A stretch of DNA of 64,000 nt from Solibacteraceae bacterium (GTDB taxonomy: Bacteria > Acidobacteriota > Terriglobia > Bryobacterales > Bryobacteraceae). Every line of letters starts with the position of its first letter. The first letter of the stretch is position 1. The position numbers and the translations under genes were made by a program. Shown one piece after another: positions 1-11,016 of the stretch. Below the pieces are notes generated by a model, which worked only from the letters and a program-made list of their open reading frames with translations, was not told the DNA's origin and ran no database searches. Location: positions 1 through 64,000 of the forward strand of contig JAJPJX010000093.1 in assembly GCA_021324015.1 (NCBI GenBank), written 5' to 3'.

Positions 1-2
1 AG

Positions 3-71
3 GAGGCCCAACGCTCTTTCGACGCCACCTGCCGCAAACTCCACCGCTTTCTAACGCAAGCCCCCCGCTGA
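3..71 (+). CDS. C-terminal end of an unidentified protein (partial)
   Basis: One frame is open from the window edge to a TGA and encodes 22 residues, ending HRFLTQAPR. It is rich in Arg and has the GC-rich codon use of the surrounding genome. Another frame also runs open to a TAA near position 54, so the choice of frame is a judgement. Too little is present to assign a function. Confidence 0.25.
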   Translation, partial: EAQRSFDATCRKLHRFLTQAPR

Positions 72-131
72 CCCGCCAGTTACCCACAAATTCTCCGGAC
101 GAGGCATTTTAGTTACCCACGATCGTGGAAT

Positions 132-164
132 TTGACAGGGCGGACTGTTCTCACTATAGATCAA
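132..164 (+). promoter_or_regulatory. Sigma-70-type promoter of the kelch/BACON gene
   Basis: TTGACA at 132-137 and TATAGA at 155-160 are separated by exactly 17 bp, a near-consensus sigma-70 promoter. The -10 box ends only 4 nt before the GTG at 165. A TTG start at 132 would fall on the -35 box itself, which argues against starting the gene there. Confidence 0.6.
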
Positions 165-2003
165 GTGCGACTGCACAGCATAAGCTCTTTCTTGACACTC
201 GTCTTGCTGCCGGCTGCGGCGCTCGGTCAGGCAAGTCTGCCAGATTGGAATCTGGTCTTTACCCAGCCAGCCGTGGGGCGAGCCAGCATGAACATGGCTT
301 TTGACTCCGGGCGGCAGATCACCGTGATGTTCGGCGGGAGAGATCCGTTCCTTACGACTGTCTACTCCGACACGTACGAGTACGCCCTGACGGCGTGGAA
401 TAAAGTACTCACTCCTCACTCGCCGCCGGCGCGGTTCTGGGCCGGTATGGCCTACGATGCCCATCGACAGCGTATGGTGCTTTTCGGCGGTCTGAACAGT
501 TCAGGGAGTAACCAGACAGCCTTCGGCGATACCTGGGAATATAACGGCAGCGACTGGACGAACATCTCGACGGCCCACAGCCCAGCGGCGCAGAGCGGAT
601 TGTCGATGACGTTCGACTCGTGCCGGCGGAAGACGGTCCTTTTCGGTGTCCGAGGGGACACCTGGGAGTACGACGGCGCCGACTGGACAAAGGTAATCAC
701 GAGCAGCGCGCCGCCGGCTCGCAACCTCGCGGCGATGGTCTTTGACCCAGGAAGGTGCCGGTCGATATTGTTTGGTGGCCTACCGCCCATGGGCCCGGGC
801 CTGGCGGACACGTGGGAATACGACGGAGGTAATTGGACGCAGATCAACACCGCGATATCGCCGCCGGGCCGATGGGGACACGTGATGGCGTTCGATACCA
901 ATCGTGCACGGACCGTCCTGTTCGGTGGATACGGCCCAAGCTATCCCACCGGCGGAGAGACAAATGACACCTGGGAGTATGATGGAGCCACGTGGGTCCA
1001 AGAATTCCCCGCGCAGTCGCCTTTGCCATCGGAGCAGCGTGGCATGGCTTACGACTCAACCCGTGCCCGAGCGGTCACATTCGGCGGGTTTGGGGAACCA
1101 AACGACGCCTGGGAGTACATTGGCCTCAACCCGAACTGCATTTATTCGCTTGGTTCGGCTGGCCAATCCTTCTCAGCTTCCGGCGGATTGGGTTCCTTTA
1201 CCGTGAGCACCGGCCCCACCTGCGGGTGGAGCCCTATCTCAAGCGCGAGTTGGATTATGATACTGCCGAGCCGCGTGGTGGGCGCGGGCACTGTAAGCTA
1301 TGCCGTGGCGGCCAACCAGGGCGGGCCGCGAAACGGAAGTATCTCTGTGGGCGGGCAGACATACAACATCAGTCAACAGGCCCTTAGCTGCACCTACTCG
1401 ATTGCCCCGCCGGCTGCCGCATTCACTGCCACGGGCGGGACGGCTAGGGTGGCAGTCAGCGCGCCAGCCGGGTGCGCATGGACCGCGACCAGCAATGCAG
1501 GATGGATGACGGTGACTTCGGGCGCTTCCGGCACGGGGACCGGCGCGGTCGTGATCCAAGCCAGCGCCAACACTGGTGCTCAGCGCTCGGGAACGGTAAC
1601 AGTAGCGGGCCAGAGCTTCTCCGCGACACAAGCGGCGCCGGGAGCAAGCGCCTGCGGCGCTCTAGACGTAACATCGCAGGTGTCTGTTCCTCCGGGCGGG
1701 TTCACTCCCATATTCCCAGCCGGTTCAAACCTGTGGCATCAGGAGATCACGATTACCAACCGCGGCCCAGCTATCAGTGGGCCGATAAACTACGTGCTCA
1801 TCGGCTTGCCAACACCGTCTGGAGTGGGTTTGACCGGGGGATTTGGGGAAACAACGTGTTTCGGCGCCGCCGCATACATCGTGCCGGTTTCTTCCGGAGG
1901 ATTAGCATCGGCGGCCCATGTAACTTTTGGTTTGGATTTTGTGGACCAATTTGGACTCCCCAGCTATACGCCCAAGGTGCTCAGTGGACAACCCTCAAGG
2001 TAA
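165..2003 (+). CDS. Secreted kelch-repeat protein with two BACON domains
   Basis: The GTG start gives a classic signal peptide (RLHSISSFLTLVLLPAAALG, cleavage near GQA). A longer TTG start at 132 is possible but coincides with a -35 box. Residues of about 30-325 hold repeated kelch/galactose-oxidase-type blades, each with an 'R...M.YD..R...VLFGG...DTWEYDG..W' pattern. Two BACON domains of about 85 residues each follow (CxYS...FSASGG..., then CTYSIAPPAAAFTATGG...), each ending in a 'SGTVTVAGQ.F..TQ' strand. A final region of about 100 residues (WHQEITITNRGP...) looks like a beta-sandwich. BACON domains are thought to bind carbohydrate or mucin. No catalytic residues are recognisable, so a binding or surface role is inferred. 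The protein is followed at 15 bp by another exported protein. Confidence 0.75.
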   Translation: MRLHSISSFLTLVLLPAAALGQASLPDWNLVFTQPAVGRASMNMAFDSGRQITVMFGGRDPFLTTVYSDTYEYALTAWNKVLTPHSPPARFWAGMAYDAHRQRMVLFGGLNSSGSNQTAFGDTWEYNGSDWTNISTAHSPAAQSGLSMTFDSCRRKTVLFGVRGDTWEYDGADWTKVITSSAPPARNLAAMVFDPGRCRSILFGGLPPMGPGLADTWEYDGGNWTQINTAISPPGRWGHVMAFDTNRARTVLFGGYGPSYPTGGETNDTWEYDGATWVQEFPAQSPLPSEQRGMAYDSTRARAVTFGGFGEPNDAWEYIGLNPNCIYSLGSAGQSFSASGGLGSFTVSTGPTCGWSPISSASWIMILPSRVVGAGTVSYAVAANQGGPRNGSISVGGQTYNISQQALSCTYSIAPPAAAFTATGGTARVAVSAPAGCAWTATSNAGWMTVTSGASGTGTGAVVIQASANTGAQRSGTVTVAGQSFSATQAAPGASACGALDVTSQVSVPPGGFTPIFPAGSNLWHQEITITNRGPAISGPINYVLIGLPTPSGVGLTGGFGETTCFGAAAYIVPVSSGGLASAAHVTFGLDFVDQFGLPSYTPKVLSGQPSR

Positions 2004-2018
2004 GGGAGAATAGCAACG

Positions 2019-2726
2019 GTGCGATCACTGAAAATATCTAAGCTAGGCGCTTGGGTCTATATCCTTTCAGCACTGTGCCGTGCCGCAAGTGGCGGTGTGA
2101 TCTACAATGTTACCTTCGACACTACCCCACTTGTTGACCACCCGGCCGGTCCCTTCTACCTCGATCTGGCGTTCACTGATGGAAGTGGAGTCAACGACGC
2201 GAATAACACCGTGACGCTAAGCACGTTTAACTTCGGCGGCGGAAGCGCTCTCGGGGGCCCTTTTGTGTTTGGCGGCGCCAGCGGGGCCATCGAGACAGGG
2301 GTCACAATAACAGATAATACCTTTCTCAGTTTGTTCGAGGAGCCATTTGTTGCGGGATTCCAATTAAGCTTTACGTTAGACCTGACGTCGAATGATGATG
2401 CGAGTGGGATTCCAGACCGGTTTACATTTTTTGTTTTGGATAGCTCGGGTGTCCCCTTGCCAACTCTGGCGCCGTCTGGTGACTATTTTTTTGGGGCAGA
2501 TCTACATTCAACCGGTCCGATCTTCGATGCATATGGAGGCGACTCGTCTCGTGCTCCATCCGTCGGAAGCCCAGTGTCGATTTCCGCTCCAACCATAACG
2601 TTAGTGAATTCCGTGCCGGAGCCCTCGACGCTCTGGCTTCTTGCTGGTGGTTTGGCAACACTGGTTGTGCTGAAATATCGGTTCGCATCACTCGTGTCCA
2701 GATTATCGTGGCAGCGTGAGAGATGA
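2019..2726 (+). CDS. PEP-CTERM sorting-domain protein
   Basis: The GTG start follows a purine-rich site (AAGGTAAGGGAGA) and gives an N-terminal export signal (ISKLGAWVYILSALCRAASG). The mature part (about 190 residues) is a Gly/Thr/Asp-rich beta-type sequence with no recognised catalytic motif. The C-terminus carries the canonical tripartite sorting signal: VPEPST at about residue 200, a hydrophobic span LWLLAGGLATLVVL, then a basic tail (KYRFASLVSRLSWQRER). In this family the tail is recognised by an exosortase and the protein is released or anchored at the cell surface, usually with exopolysaccharide. No exosortase gene is in this window. The role is otherwise unknown. Confidence 0.8.
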   Translation: MRSLKISKLGAWVYILSALCRAASGGVIYNVTFDTTPLVDHPAGPFYLDLAFTDGSGVNDANNTVTLSTFNFGGGSALGGPFVFGGASGAIETGVTITDNTFLSLFEEPFVAGFQLSFTLDLTSNDDASGIPDRFTFFVLDSSGVPLPTLAPSGDYFFGADLHSTGPIFDAYGGDSSRAPSVGSPVSISAPTITLVNSVPEPSTLWLLAGGLATLVVLKYRFASLVSRLSWQRER

Positions 2727-2966
2727 AGTTCTGGTAGTCTGGGTTCAGTTCGGCAACGCCTTCAACAACGTCGCGTACCGGCTCTGAAGCGGTGGTGCGA
2801 AAGCATCAGGCGGCCCGGCGAGGGCGTCTCCGTATCATCTGTTTTCGAGGCAACTCCTCTACTGGTATCTGGCGAACGTAGCCATGATCCTCCCTGTGGC
2901 AAGCGGGCTCAACCACGTGTCCTTCGACGCGTCCAGCAATTGGTCACATACTTTCACGAAGGCATT

Positions 2967-3110
2967 GACAACACTGTGACCAAGCTGCGTGCCAGTGACG
3001 GCACGCTTCTGGGGACATTCCAGGTGGGAAGCAACCCTGAAGGCGCGTGCTTTGATGGGGCCAACATTTGGGTCGCGAATTATCACAGCAACACAGTTTC
3101 GAAGCTGTAG
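2967..3110 (+). pseudogene. Remnant of a beta-propeller (YVTN/NHL-type) protein
   Basis: The 47 codons before a TAG read as one and a half propeller blades: [20 protein letters not shown], then [25 protein letters not shown]. The 'dG.niWVAN..sntVtKL' repeat is typical of six- or seven-bladed propellers abundant in Acidobacteria. No start codon or further blades lie upstream in frame. Fragments such as 'GLNHVSFDASSNW' appear in a different frame at about 2907-2945, suggesting a frameshifted, decaying copy. The rest of 2727-3186 holds no convincing gene. Confidence 0.5.
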
Positions 3111-3186
3111 AGGCCCGAACGATCGATGTCGCTCTCGGGCTGGCCCGGCAGGCTATGAGCATAATGCCGGCAGACATCCTTCCGGC

Positions 3187-4983
3187 TTACCGCTTATTCG
3201 CCGGCAGGGTCTTCTTTCTCAGGCGGATGGAGTGGGGGGTGACTTCCACGAATTCGTCTTCGCGGACGAAGTCGATGGCCTGCTCCAGGTTCAGGATGCG
3301 GGGGGGCACCAGGCGGATGGCTTCGTCGGCGGTGGAGGAGCGCATGTTGGTGAGCTTCTTTTCCTTGACGATGTTCACGTCCAGGTCGTTGGGACGGGAG
3401 TTTTCGCCCACGATCATGCCTTCGTAGACTTCCGTGCCGGGGGTGATGAAGATTTCGCCGCGCTCCTGGAGGTTGTAGATGGCATAGCCGGTGGCTCTGC
3501 CGGGGCGGTCGGCGACCAGCGATCCGGTGGGGCGCATGGGGATGTCGCCCTGCCATTCGATGTAGCCGTGAAATAGCGAGTTCATGATGGCGGTGCCGCG
3601 GGTGTCGGTGAGGATCTCGCTGCGCAGGCCGATCAGGCCGCGGGAGGGCACGTGGAACTCCAGGCGGACGCGGCCGGAGCCGTGGTTCACCATCTTCGTC
3701 ATCTTGCCCTTGCGGGCGCCCAGTTTCTCCATCACCACGCCCAGGAAGGACTCGGGGCAATCGATCACCAGCAGTTCCACCGGCTCATGCACCTGGCCGT
3801 TGACGGCGCGGGTGAGGATTTCCGGCTTGCCGGCCATGAGCTCATAGCCTTCGCGGCGCATCATTTCGATCAGGATGGCGAGCTGGAGCTCGCCGCGGCC
3901 CATCACCTTGAAGGTGTCGTGCCCGGACTCCTCGACGCGGATGGAGACGTTGGTGAGCAGCTCTTTCTCGAGGCGCTCGCGGAGGTTGCGCGAGGTCACC
4001 CATTCGCCTTCGCGGCCCACGAAGGGCGAGGTGTTGATGGTGAAGGTCATGGCGATGGTGGGCTCATCGATCCGCACCTTGGGGAGGGGTTGGGGGGTTT
4101 CCGGATGGCTGACGGTTTCCCCGATGGTGATGCCTTCTACGCCGGCGATGGCCAGCACGTCGCCGGGGCGCCCCACGGTTTCATCCACGCGCTTGAGACC
4201 TTCGAAGGAATAGAGCTTGGTGATGCGGGTCTTCTGGAGGGAGCCGTCCAGCTTGCAGATGCCGACCTCGTCGCCCAGGCGCAGGGTGCCCGAAAAGACG
4301 CGGCCGATGGCCAGGCGGCCGAGGTAGTCGCTGTAGTCCAGGTTGGCCACGAGCATCTGAAGGACACCGTCCGGATCGCCGGCGGGCGGGGGAATGTGGC
4401 GGACGATGGCTTCAAACAGCGGGCGCAGATCGCCGGAAGGATCCTCCAGGGCGGTCTTGGCGACGCCGGTTTTGGCGATGGTGTAGAGCACGGGGAAGTC
4501 GAGCTGGTCTTCGGAGGCGTCCAGATCGATGAAGAGATCGTAGATCTCGTTGAGCACTTCCTGGACGCGGGCGTCGGAGCGGTCGATCTTGTTGATGACC
4601 ACGATGGGGGGCAGCTTGGCCTCGAGGGCTTTGGAGAGCACGTAGCGGGTCTGGGGGAGAGGACCTTCGCTGGCGTCCACCAGGAGCATGACGCCGTCCA
4701 CGATCTTAAGCGCGCGCTCCACCTCGCCGCCGAAATCGCTGTGGCCGGGGGTGTCCACGATGTTGATCTTGACGCCGTGATAGCGCACGCCGGTGATCTT
4801 GGCGAGGATGGTGATGCCGCGCTCGCGTTCCAGCTCGTTGGAGTCCATGACGCGCTCGACGTGCGGCTCGTTGGCGCGGAAGATGCCGCTCTGCTGCAGC
4901 ATGGCATCCACCAGGGTGGTTTTGCCGTGATCGACGTGGGCGATGATGGCGATGTTGCGGATCTCTTGATTGCTATTCTTCAT
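3187..4983 (-). CDS. typA: Ribosome-associated translational GTPase TypA/BipA
   Basis: A full-length (598 aa) member of the TypA/BipA family of translational GTPases, which bind the 70S ribosome and assist ribosome assembly and stress adaptation. The G1 motif AHVDHGKT is at residues 15-22, the RGITI switch I region near 56, the G3 motif DTPGH at 77-81 and the G4 motif NKID at 131-134. EF-Tu-like domain II, EF-G-like domains III and V, and the BipA-specific C-terminal domain ([15 protein letters not shown]...) follow. The length matches the family norm of about 600. The ATG start overlaps the end of the upstream permease gene by 11 nt, so translation may be coupled, although the functions seem unrelated. 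Confidence 0.97.
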   Translation of the reverse strand: MKNSNQEIRNIAIIAHVDHGKTTLVDAMLQQSGIFRANEPHVERVMDSNELERERGITILAKITGVRYHGVKINIVDTPGHSDFGGEVERALKIVDGVMLLVDASEGPLPQTRYVLSKALEAKLPPIVVINKIDRSDARVQEVLNEIYDLFIDLDASEDQLDFPVLYTIAKTGVAKTALEDPSGDLRPLFEAIVRHIPPPAGDPDGVLQMLVANLDYSDYLGRLAIGRVFSGTLRLGDEVGICKLDGSLQKTRITKLYSFEGLKRVDETVGRPGDVLAIAGVEGITIGETVSHPETPQPLPKVRIDEPTIAMTFTINTSPFVGREGEWVTSRNLRERLEKELLTNVSIRVEESGHDTFKVMGRGELQLAILIEMMRREGYELMAGKPEILTRAVNGQVHEPVELLVIDCPESFLGVVMEKLGARKGKMTKMVNHGSGRVRLEFHVPSRGLIGLRSEILTDTRGTAIMNSLFHGYIEWQGDIPMRPTGSLVADRPGRATGYAIYNLQERGEIFITPGTEVYEGMIVGENSRPNDLDVNIVKEKKLTNMRSSTADEAIRLVPPRILNLEQAIDFVREDEFVEVTPHSIRLRKKTLPANKR

Positions 4984-7483
4984 GAATCACTTCGCTCGGG
5001 TTCAGGCGGGCGGCCACGCGCGCCGGGTAGAGGCCGGCGAGCACCGTGGCGCCCCACACCAGCAGGAGGGCGGCGCTCAGCAGTCCAACGGGGGGATGAA
5101 ACTGAATGGTCCAGCCAAAGCTCTGCTTGTTGACAACAAATATTAATAGTAGCGAAAGCACGGCGCCGAGCGCCAATCCGAGGGTGTTGCCCAGCAGGCC
5201 GACGAAACCGGCTTCGAGCAGCACCATGCGGCGGACCTGCGGGGCGGAAGCGCCCAGGTAGCGCAGCAGGGCCAGCTCGCGGCGGCGGTCGAGCACCAGG
5301 GCCAGGAGGGAATTGGCCGCGCCGAGCATGGCCACGATGATGGCCACGCCTTCCAGGGCCCAGGTGATGGCGAAGGTGCGGTCGAAAATGGCCATGGCGT
5401 TTTGGCGCAGGGCCTGGTTGGGGGCCACGACCACGCGATAGCCGGCCACGCGACGCTCGATCTCGCGACGGACGGAGCGGCGGTCCGCGCCGGGGCGCAG
5501 GTAGACGGCCAGGTTGGTGGGGGGCTGGCGCGGCAGGTACTTGAGGAGCGTGGAGCGGTCGAGCACGATATAGCCCTGGCTGCTCGAATATTCGTAATAG
5601 ACGCCGGCCACGGTGACGGGTACGACGCGGCCGCCCAGCGGAAGCGCGAGGCGGGCGCCGGGGCGCACGCCGTGGCGGTTGGCGAAAGGCTCGCTGACGA
5701 TGCAGCGGTCCTGGCCGGGCAGGGAGCGAAGAATGGCGTCGCGGTCTTCGCCGGGGAGGAAGCGCAGGCGGCCGTAGCGGCGCACGATCTCCAGGATGCC
5801 GCCGCCCAGAGCGACGCGGTCGCCCTGGTAGAGGAACTCGAGGCCGTGGAAGACGTCCACCGCCTCGACGCCGGGCACGGCGGCGACTACGGGCTGGAGT
5901 TCGGCGGAGAGAGCGGGAAACTGGCCGGCGGTAGTGCGGCCAGCCGGGCGCAGATAGAGGTCCGCGCGGAGTTGGGTATCCAGCCAGACCAGCACGGTTT
6001 CGCGGAAGCTGCCCACCATGATGCCGACGCTGGCCATCATGGCAACCGCGGTGGCCAGCGCGGCGGCCACCACCGAGGTGCGCGAAAGCGAGGCGGCCAG
6101 ACTGCGGCCCGCGAGCAGCCCCTCCGGACCGAACAGGCGGCGCGCGGCCGCGCGGGTCAGGCGGTTGACGAGCAGCACCAGGGCGGGCGCGGCCAGAGCC
6201 GCGGCGCCGATGGCCAGCAGGGCGGCGGTGTAGCCTCCCAGCGGGTTGCCGGCCACGGGGCGGGCGCGCGAGGCGGCCAGAGCCAGAGCGGCCAGCAGGG
6301 CGGCCCAGAGCAGGCCGCGGCGCCAGTGGAGGCGCGCGTGATGCTCGTGCGCGCCGCGGCTCATGGCCTCGGTGGGCGGCACGCGCATGGCCTCGAGCGC
6401 CGGGGCGAAAGCGGAGAGGAAGGCCACCAGCGCACCTGCGACGACGCCGGCCAGGATTTCGGCGGGGCCAAGCGAGATAGGCGCGGGACGGCTGCTGGCG
6501 TACAGGGAATTGACGGTGGAGGCGATCAGGCCGACGATGCTGGAGGCCAGGAAACGGCCGAGCGCCACCCCGGCGAGCGAACCCAGCAGGCCGAACATGA
6601 GGGCTTCGCCCAGGAACAGCCAGAACACACCGGCGCGCGTGGCGCCGAGGGCGCGCAGGATGCCGATTTCGGCGCGGCGGCGAACCACGCTGACGGCGAT
6701 GGTGTTGTAGATCAGAAAGGCTCCGACCACCAGGGAGATGTAGCTGAGCACCCGCAGGTTCCAGCGAAAGGCGCGCAACATGCGCTGGTTTTCCTGGCTG
6801 CGGGCGCCGGGCCTTTCGATCAGGTAGCCGGGGGGAAGCAGGCCGCGGATCGCTTGTTCGACGCGGGCGAAATCCTCGCGCGGCGAGACGTAGACATCGA
6901 TGCGGTCGAGTTTGCCATAGGCGTTGAGGGCCTTTTGGGCGGCGGCGACGTCGAGCACCAGGTACTCCGCCTCGGCTTCGGCCGGGAGGACGGCGGCCAC
7001 CTGAAAGGTTTGCGGGCGGTCGTTGAGGAGCAGCGTCAGGCTCGCGGAAGGGTGGAGCGAGAGACGGGCGGCCAGCGGTTGCGAGACGAACAGGGCGCGA
7101 TCGGGATCGATTCCGGCGGGCAGAGCGGCGGGCGGGCGCGCGCCAGCCAGCGTGTCCACGCCGTAGAGCGGGAAGGCGCCGGCGCCGGGGATTTCGGCTT
7201 GGGTCTCCAGGACCGGGGCGAAGCGGGCGTTGAAGGGCAGCGCGGCGAGGCGGGCGATCCAGGTTTCGTCCATGCCGCCGTTGGCGGTGATTTCGAGGTC
7301 CGTGGAGCCCACCAGGGTGCGCAGGGAGGAACGGAACGAGCCCGTGGCGGCCTCGCCGGCGAGATCGATGGCCACCACCACGGCTACGCCCAAAGCGACG
7401 GAGAGCAAGGTGAGGCCGCTGCGCAGGCGGTCGCGGCGGAGGGGGCGCAGGATCAGGGAGCCGAGCAGGCGGGCGGAGGTCAA
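4973..7483 (-). CDS. FtsX/LolC-E-type ABC transporter permease, double MacB-FtsX unit
   Basis: An 836-residue permease with two periplasmic (MacB-PCD-like) domains and two FtsX blocks. The N-terminal TM helix is at about 20-40. FtsX helices recur around residues 245-365, an additional hydrophobic region is at about 385-440 and the last FtsX block is at about 710-830, ending in the common '[12 protein letters not shown]' tail. This architecture is that of long lipoprotein- or lipid-handling permeases (LolC/E-like, 'putative ABC transport system permease'). The start is TTG; its first bases overlap the stop of the upstream ATPase gene (TTGA overlap). It almost certainly forms one transporter with that ATPase. 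The substrate is unknown; MacB-type efflux or lipoprotein release are alternatives. Confidence 0.88.
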   Translation of the reverse strand: MTSARLLGSLILRPLRRDRLRSGLTLLSVALGVAVVVAIDLAGEAATGSFRSSLRTLVGSTDLEITANGGMDETWIARLAALPFNARFAPVLETQAEIPGAGAFPLYGVDTLAGARPPAALPAGIDPDRALFVSQPLAARLSLHPSASLTLLLNDRPQTFQVAAVLPAEAEAEYLVLDVAAAQKALNAYGKLDRIDVYVSPREDFARVEQAIRGLLPPGYLIERPGARSQENQRMLRAFRWNLRVLSYISLVVGAFLIYNTIAVSVVRRRAEIGILRALGATRAGVFWLFLGEALMFGLLGSLAGVALGRFLASSIVGLIASTVNSLYASSRPAPISLGPAEILAGVVAGALVAFLSAFAPALEAMRVPPTEAMSRGAHEHHARLHWRRGLLWAALLAALALAASRARPVAGNPLGGYTAALLAIGAAALAAPALVLLVNRLTRAAARRLFGPEGLLAGRSLAASLSRTSVVAAALATAVAMMASVGIMVGSFRETVLVWLDTQLRADLYLRPAGRTTAGQFPALSAELQPVVAAVPGVEAVDVFHGLEFLYQGDRVALGGGILEIVRRYGRLRFLPGEDRDAILRSLPGQDRCIVSEPFANRHGVRPGARLALPLGGRVVPVTVAGVYYEYSSSQGYIVLDRSTLLKYLPRQPPTNLAVYLRPGADRRSVRREIERRVAGYRVVVAPNQALRQNAMAIFDRTFAITWALEGVAIIVAMLGAANSLLALVLDRRRELALLRYLGASAPQVRRMVLLEAGFVGLLGNTLGLALGAVLSLLLIFVVNKQSFGWTIQFHPPVGLLSAALLLVWGATVLAGLYPARVAARLNPSEVIHEE

Positions 7484-8166
7484 GAGCGTTCGAGGGATTC
7501 GATGCGGCCGTCGCGCAGGCGGACGCGCAGAGCGGCGATGGCCGCGGCTTCGGCGCTATGGGTGGCCATCAGGACGGCGGCGCCGAAGCGCGCGGCGGCC
7601 TGGCGGATGAGGGCCAGCACCTGGTCGCCGCTGGCGGTGTCCAGGTTGCCGGTGGGCTCGTCGGCAATCAGGATATCCGGGGAATGCACCAGGGCACGAG
7701 CGATGGCCACGCGCTGCATCTGGCCGCCGGAGAGCTGATAGGGCAGGACGGCGGCTTTCTCTTCCAGGCCGACCCAGCGCAGGCGGTCAAGGGCGGCCTC
7801 GCGGGCGCCGCGGGCTGCGGCGAGCAGCAGCGGGAGTTCCACGTTTTCGAGCACGGTGAGGGTGGGCAGGAGCTGAAAGAACTGGAAGACAAAGCCGATG
7901 CGCCGGCGGCGGAGGAGAGTGAGATCCGCGTCATTGAGCGAAGAGGTGGCGCGCCCGTCGATGAGCACTTCGCCGGAGCTGGGGAAGTCCATGGCGCCGG
8001 CCAGGTTGAGGAGCGTGGTCTTGCCGCAGCCGCTGCGTCCCAGCAGCGCGGTGACAGCGCCGGCCGGAACTTCGAGGGAGATCTCATGCAGCACCTGGAG
8101 CGGCTGACCGTTGCCGGGATAGGTTTTGGAAACGCGGCGGAGTTCCAGGCGGGGCGACGTCGTCAA
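7480..8166 (-). CDS. LolD/MacB-family ABC transporter ATP-binding protein
   Basis: A 228-residue ATPase with Walker A GRSGCGKT at 43-50, Q-loop at about 95 (FVFQFFQLLP), signature LSGGQ at 145-149, Walker B ILIADE at 165-170 and a switch His (MATHS) near 200. 'FQFFQLLPTLTVLENVELPLLL' is typical of the LolD/MacB/FtsE clade that pairs with FtsX-fold permeases. The open frame runs far upstream, but similarity begins at LELRRVSKTYPGNG, so a TTG start at 8166 is preferred. A TATAAT box lies 9 nt before it and no SD is visible. It powers the adjacent permease. Confidence 0.9.
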   Translation of the reverse strand: MTTSPRLELRRVSKTYPGNGQPLQVLHEISLEVPAGAVTALLGRSGCGKTTLLNLAGAMDFPSSGEVLIDGRATSSLNDADLTLLRRRRIGFVFQFFQLLPTLTVLENVELPLLLAAARGAREAALDRLRWVGLEEKAAVLPYQLSGGQMQRVAIARALVHSPDILIADEPTGNLDTASGDQVLALIRQAAARFGAAVLMATHSAEAAAIAALRVRLRDGRIESLERS

Positions 8167-8175
8167 GCTGTAACC

Positions 8176-8181
8176 ATTATA
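8176..8181 (-). promoter_or_regulatory. -10 box of the LolD-like/permease/typA unit
   Basis: A perfect TATAAT on the minus strand ends 9 nt before the TTG start of the ABC ATPase. No convincing -35 is visible 16-18 bp upstream. It implies an mRNA leader of only about 3 nt. Confidence 0.5.
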
Positions 8182-8726
8182 CCGGGGGGCGCAGCGGGCC
8201 TCTCCCGAGGAAAACAATTTACTTCTGAAATGTTTTGGTGTATTCTGTGGGTGCTCTGGTATCTCAAGACTGCGCGGGGCGACATGAATCTGACCGCACA
8301 ATGCATACTGACTCGCGATGAAATGGAGAGCCGGCGCCTGGAGGCGGCACGCGACCTGCTGGCGGGCATTTCCCAATCGGCGGTTGCACGGAAGTTCGGC
8401 GTGAGCCGCACGACGGTATCTCGCTGGAACAAGGCGCTGGCGGGGCGGGGTGTGGAATCGCTGCGCAAGCGGAGGGCGCCGGGGCGTCCCTGCCGGCTTT
8501 CGGCGGCGCAACTGGAGCAGGTGCGCGAACTGTTCGCGGCCGGGCCGCGGAGACTCGGCTTGGGGGCCGACCGCTGGACAACGCTGCGGCTGGCCACCGC
8601 CATCGAGATGCAGCTCGGCGTGCGGTATGATCCGGACCACGTGGGGCGGATCATGCACCGGCTGGGGCTGAGCAGCAAGACCGAGCCGGAGGCGGCGTTC
8701 ACGGTGGCAGCCGGAGGGAACCTCGC

Positions 8727-10225
<1,499 letters not shown>

Positions 10226-10229
<4 letters not shown>

Positions 10230-10504
10230 GAGCGGGAGATCTTGCGGGCGCGAAGAAAGGAGGAAATGCCGTAGCCGGCCAGGAGGCAGACGCAAAAGCC
10301 CGCCATGACCAGGCGGATGATGTCGCCGGGGCTACCGGTGAACTGGCGCAGGATGCGCACCGAGGAGCCCGCGATGATGACAGCCATCGCCAAGAAAAGA
10401 AAGCCGATTACTTCGTGCCAGAGGGTCCGGGCGGGCTTCAGGACCGCAGGAACCACGTGCGTCATGAACTGCCGCCCGTGCTTCAACAGGTTCTGTTTCG
10501 GCAC
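10226..10504 (-). CDS. Small two-helix membrane protein of unknown function
   Basis: The 92-residue product has two predicted transmembrane helices, at about 32-50 ([18 protein letters not shown]) and 62-82 ([20 protein letters not shown]). A basic N-terminus and a basic C-terminal tail ([10 protein letters not shown]) flank them. I do not recognise a family. The GTG start lies 6 nt downstream of a TAATAT -10 box with no SD, so it is probably translated from a leaderless mRNA. Its stop overlaps the ATG of the mutase gene (ATGA), implying co-transcription, although a functional link is not obvious. Confidence 0.65.
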
Positions 10505-10510
10505 GTCTCA

Positions 10511-10540
10511 ATATTAACAAAAGCGAGGTAATAGGAACAA
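10511..10540 (-). promoter_or_regulatory. Promoter with -10 abutting a GTG start
   Basis: On the minus strand TTGTTC (10535-10540) and TAATAT (10511-10516) are separated by 18 bp. The GTG of the small membrane protein begins 6 nt after the -10 box, where +1 would be expected. The spacer 'tgagac' before GTG is identical to the one before cysD. Confidence 0.5.
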
Positions 10541-10696
10541 AGGATGCCCTCTCGTGCGGTACCCATCGCGCCGATTTATACGAAGGATACTCTTGTGGAG
10601 CATTCGGCGCTCCACTACAATCGAAGCGGTGGCTCGACCGGGAATTTGGAACTTCGTGGGGGGTCGGTGCATCCACCATAGCGGAGAGGAGTGTTT

Positions 10697-11002
10697 GTGG
10701 ACGAGCCTTTAAAGAACCTCATGCAGGAGCTGGGAAACGCGATCAACGATTCCCTCTCCGAATCCGACCGCATCGCCGAGGCCATCGGCGAAATCAAGCG
10801 CGCCGGATATGATGTCTTCCTGGTGTTGGAAGCGACCATCGGTTTCAACAAGCGGGATGAGCAAGAGGAAGCCGAAGCATCGTCCGACGCCGAACCTGAG
10901 CCCAAGCGGACGTTCGAATCCGCCGGCAAGATCAAGTTCACGAGCCAGGATCAGCGGTTCCTGCGCGCTCTGAAGATCGCCGTGGATGAGGATTCCCGGT
11001 AA
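10697..11002 (+). CDS. Conserved small acidic protein of unknown function
   Basis: The GTG at 10697 is preceded at a suitable distance by GGAGAGGA; a GTG 6 nt further upstream would leave no spacing. The 101-residue product is helical and acidic. The N-terminal helix is DEPLKNLMQELGNAINDSLSESDRIAEAIGEIKRAGYDV, followed by FLVLEATIGF, a Glu-rich linker and a C-terminal 'FTSQDQRFLRALKIAVDED'. It has no signal peptide or membrane segment. I do not recognise a family. The 190 bp upstream contains no other convincing gene. Confidence 0.6.
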   Translation: MDEPLKNLMQELGNAINDSLSESDRIAEAIGEIKRAGYDVFLVLEATIGFNKRDEQEEAEASSDAEPEPKRTFESAGKIKFTSQDQRFLRALKIAVDEDSR

Positions 11003-11016
11003 CGCGATCCAGAGGG

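Noticed and set aside
132-164. TTG start 33 nt upstream of the GTG used for the kelch/BACON protein
   Set aside because: It coincides with the -35 box TTGACA and would put non-signal residues before a well-formed signal peptide.
3652-5133. Long plus-strand open frame (493 codons) opposite typA
   Set aside because: It is the complement of typA, whose GTPase motifs are intact; no protein family is visible in the antisense frame.
5402-7738. Long plus-strand open frame (778 codons) across the permease and ATPase genes
   Set aside because: It is antisense to two clearly conserved genes and consists of low-complexity Gly/Ala/Gln sequence typical of GC-rich shadow frames.
10595-10681. 28-codon open frame just upstream of the small acidic protein gene
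   Set aside because: It starts with GTG but has no SD or clear promoter, and its composition (His, Gly, Ser, Arg) fits non-coding sequence; a leader peptide is possible but unsupported.
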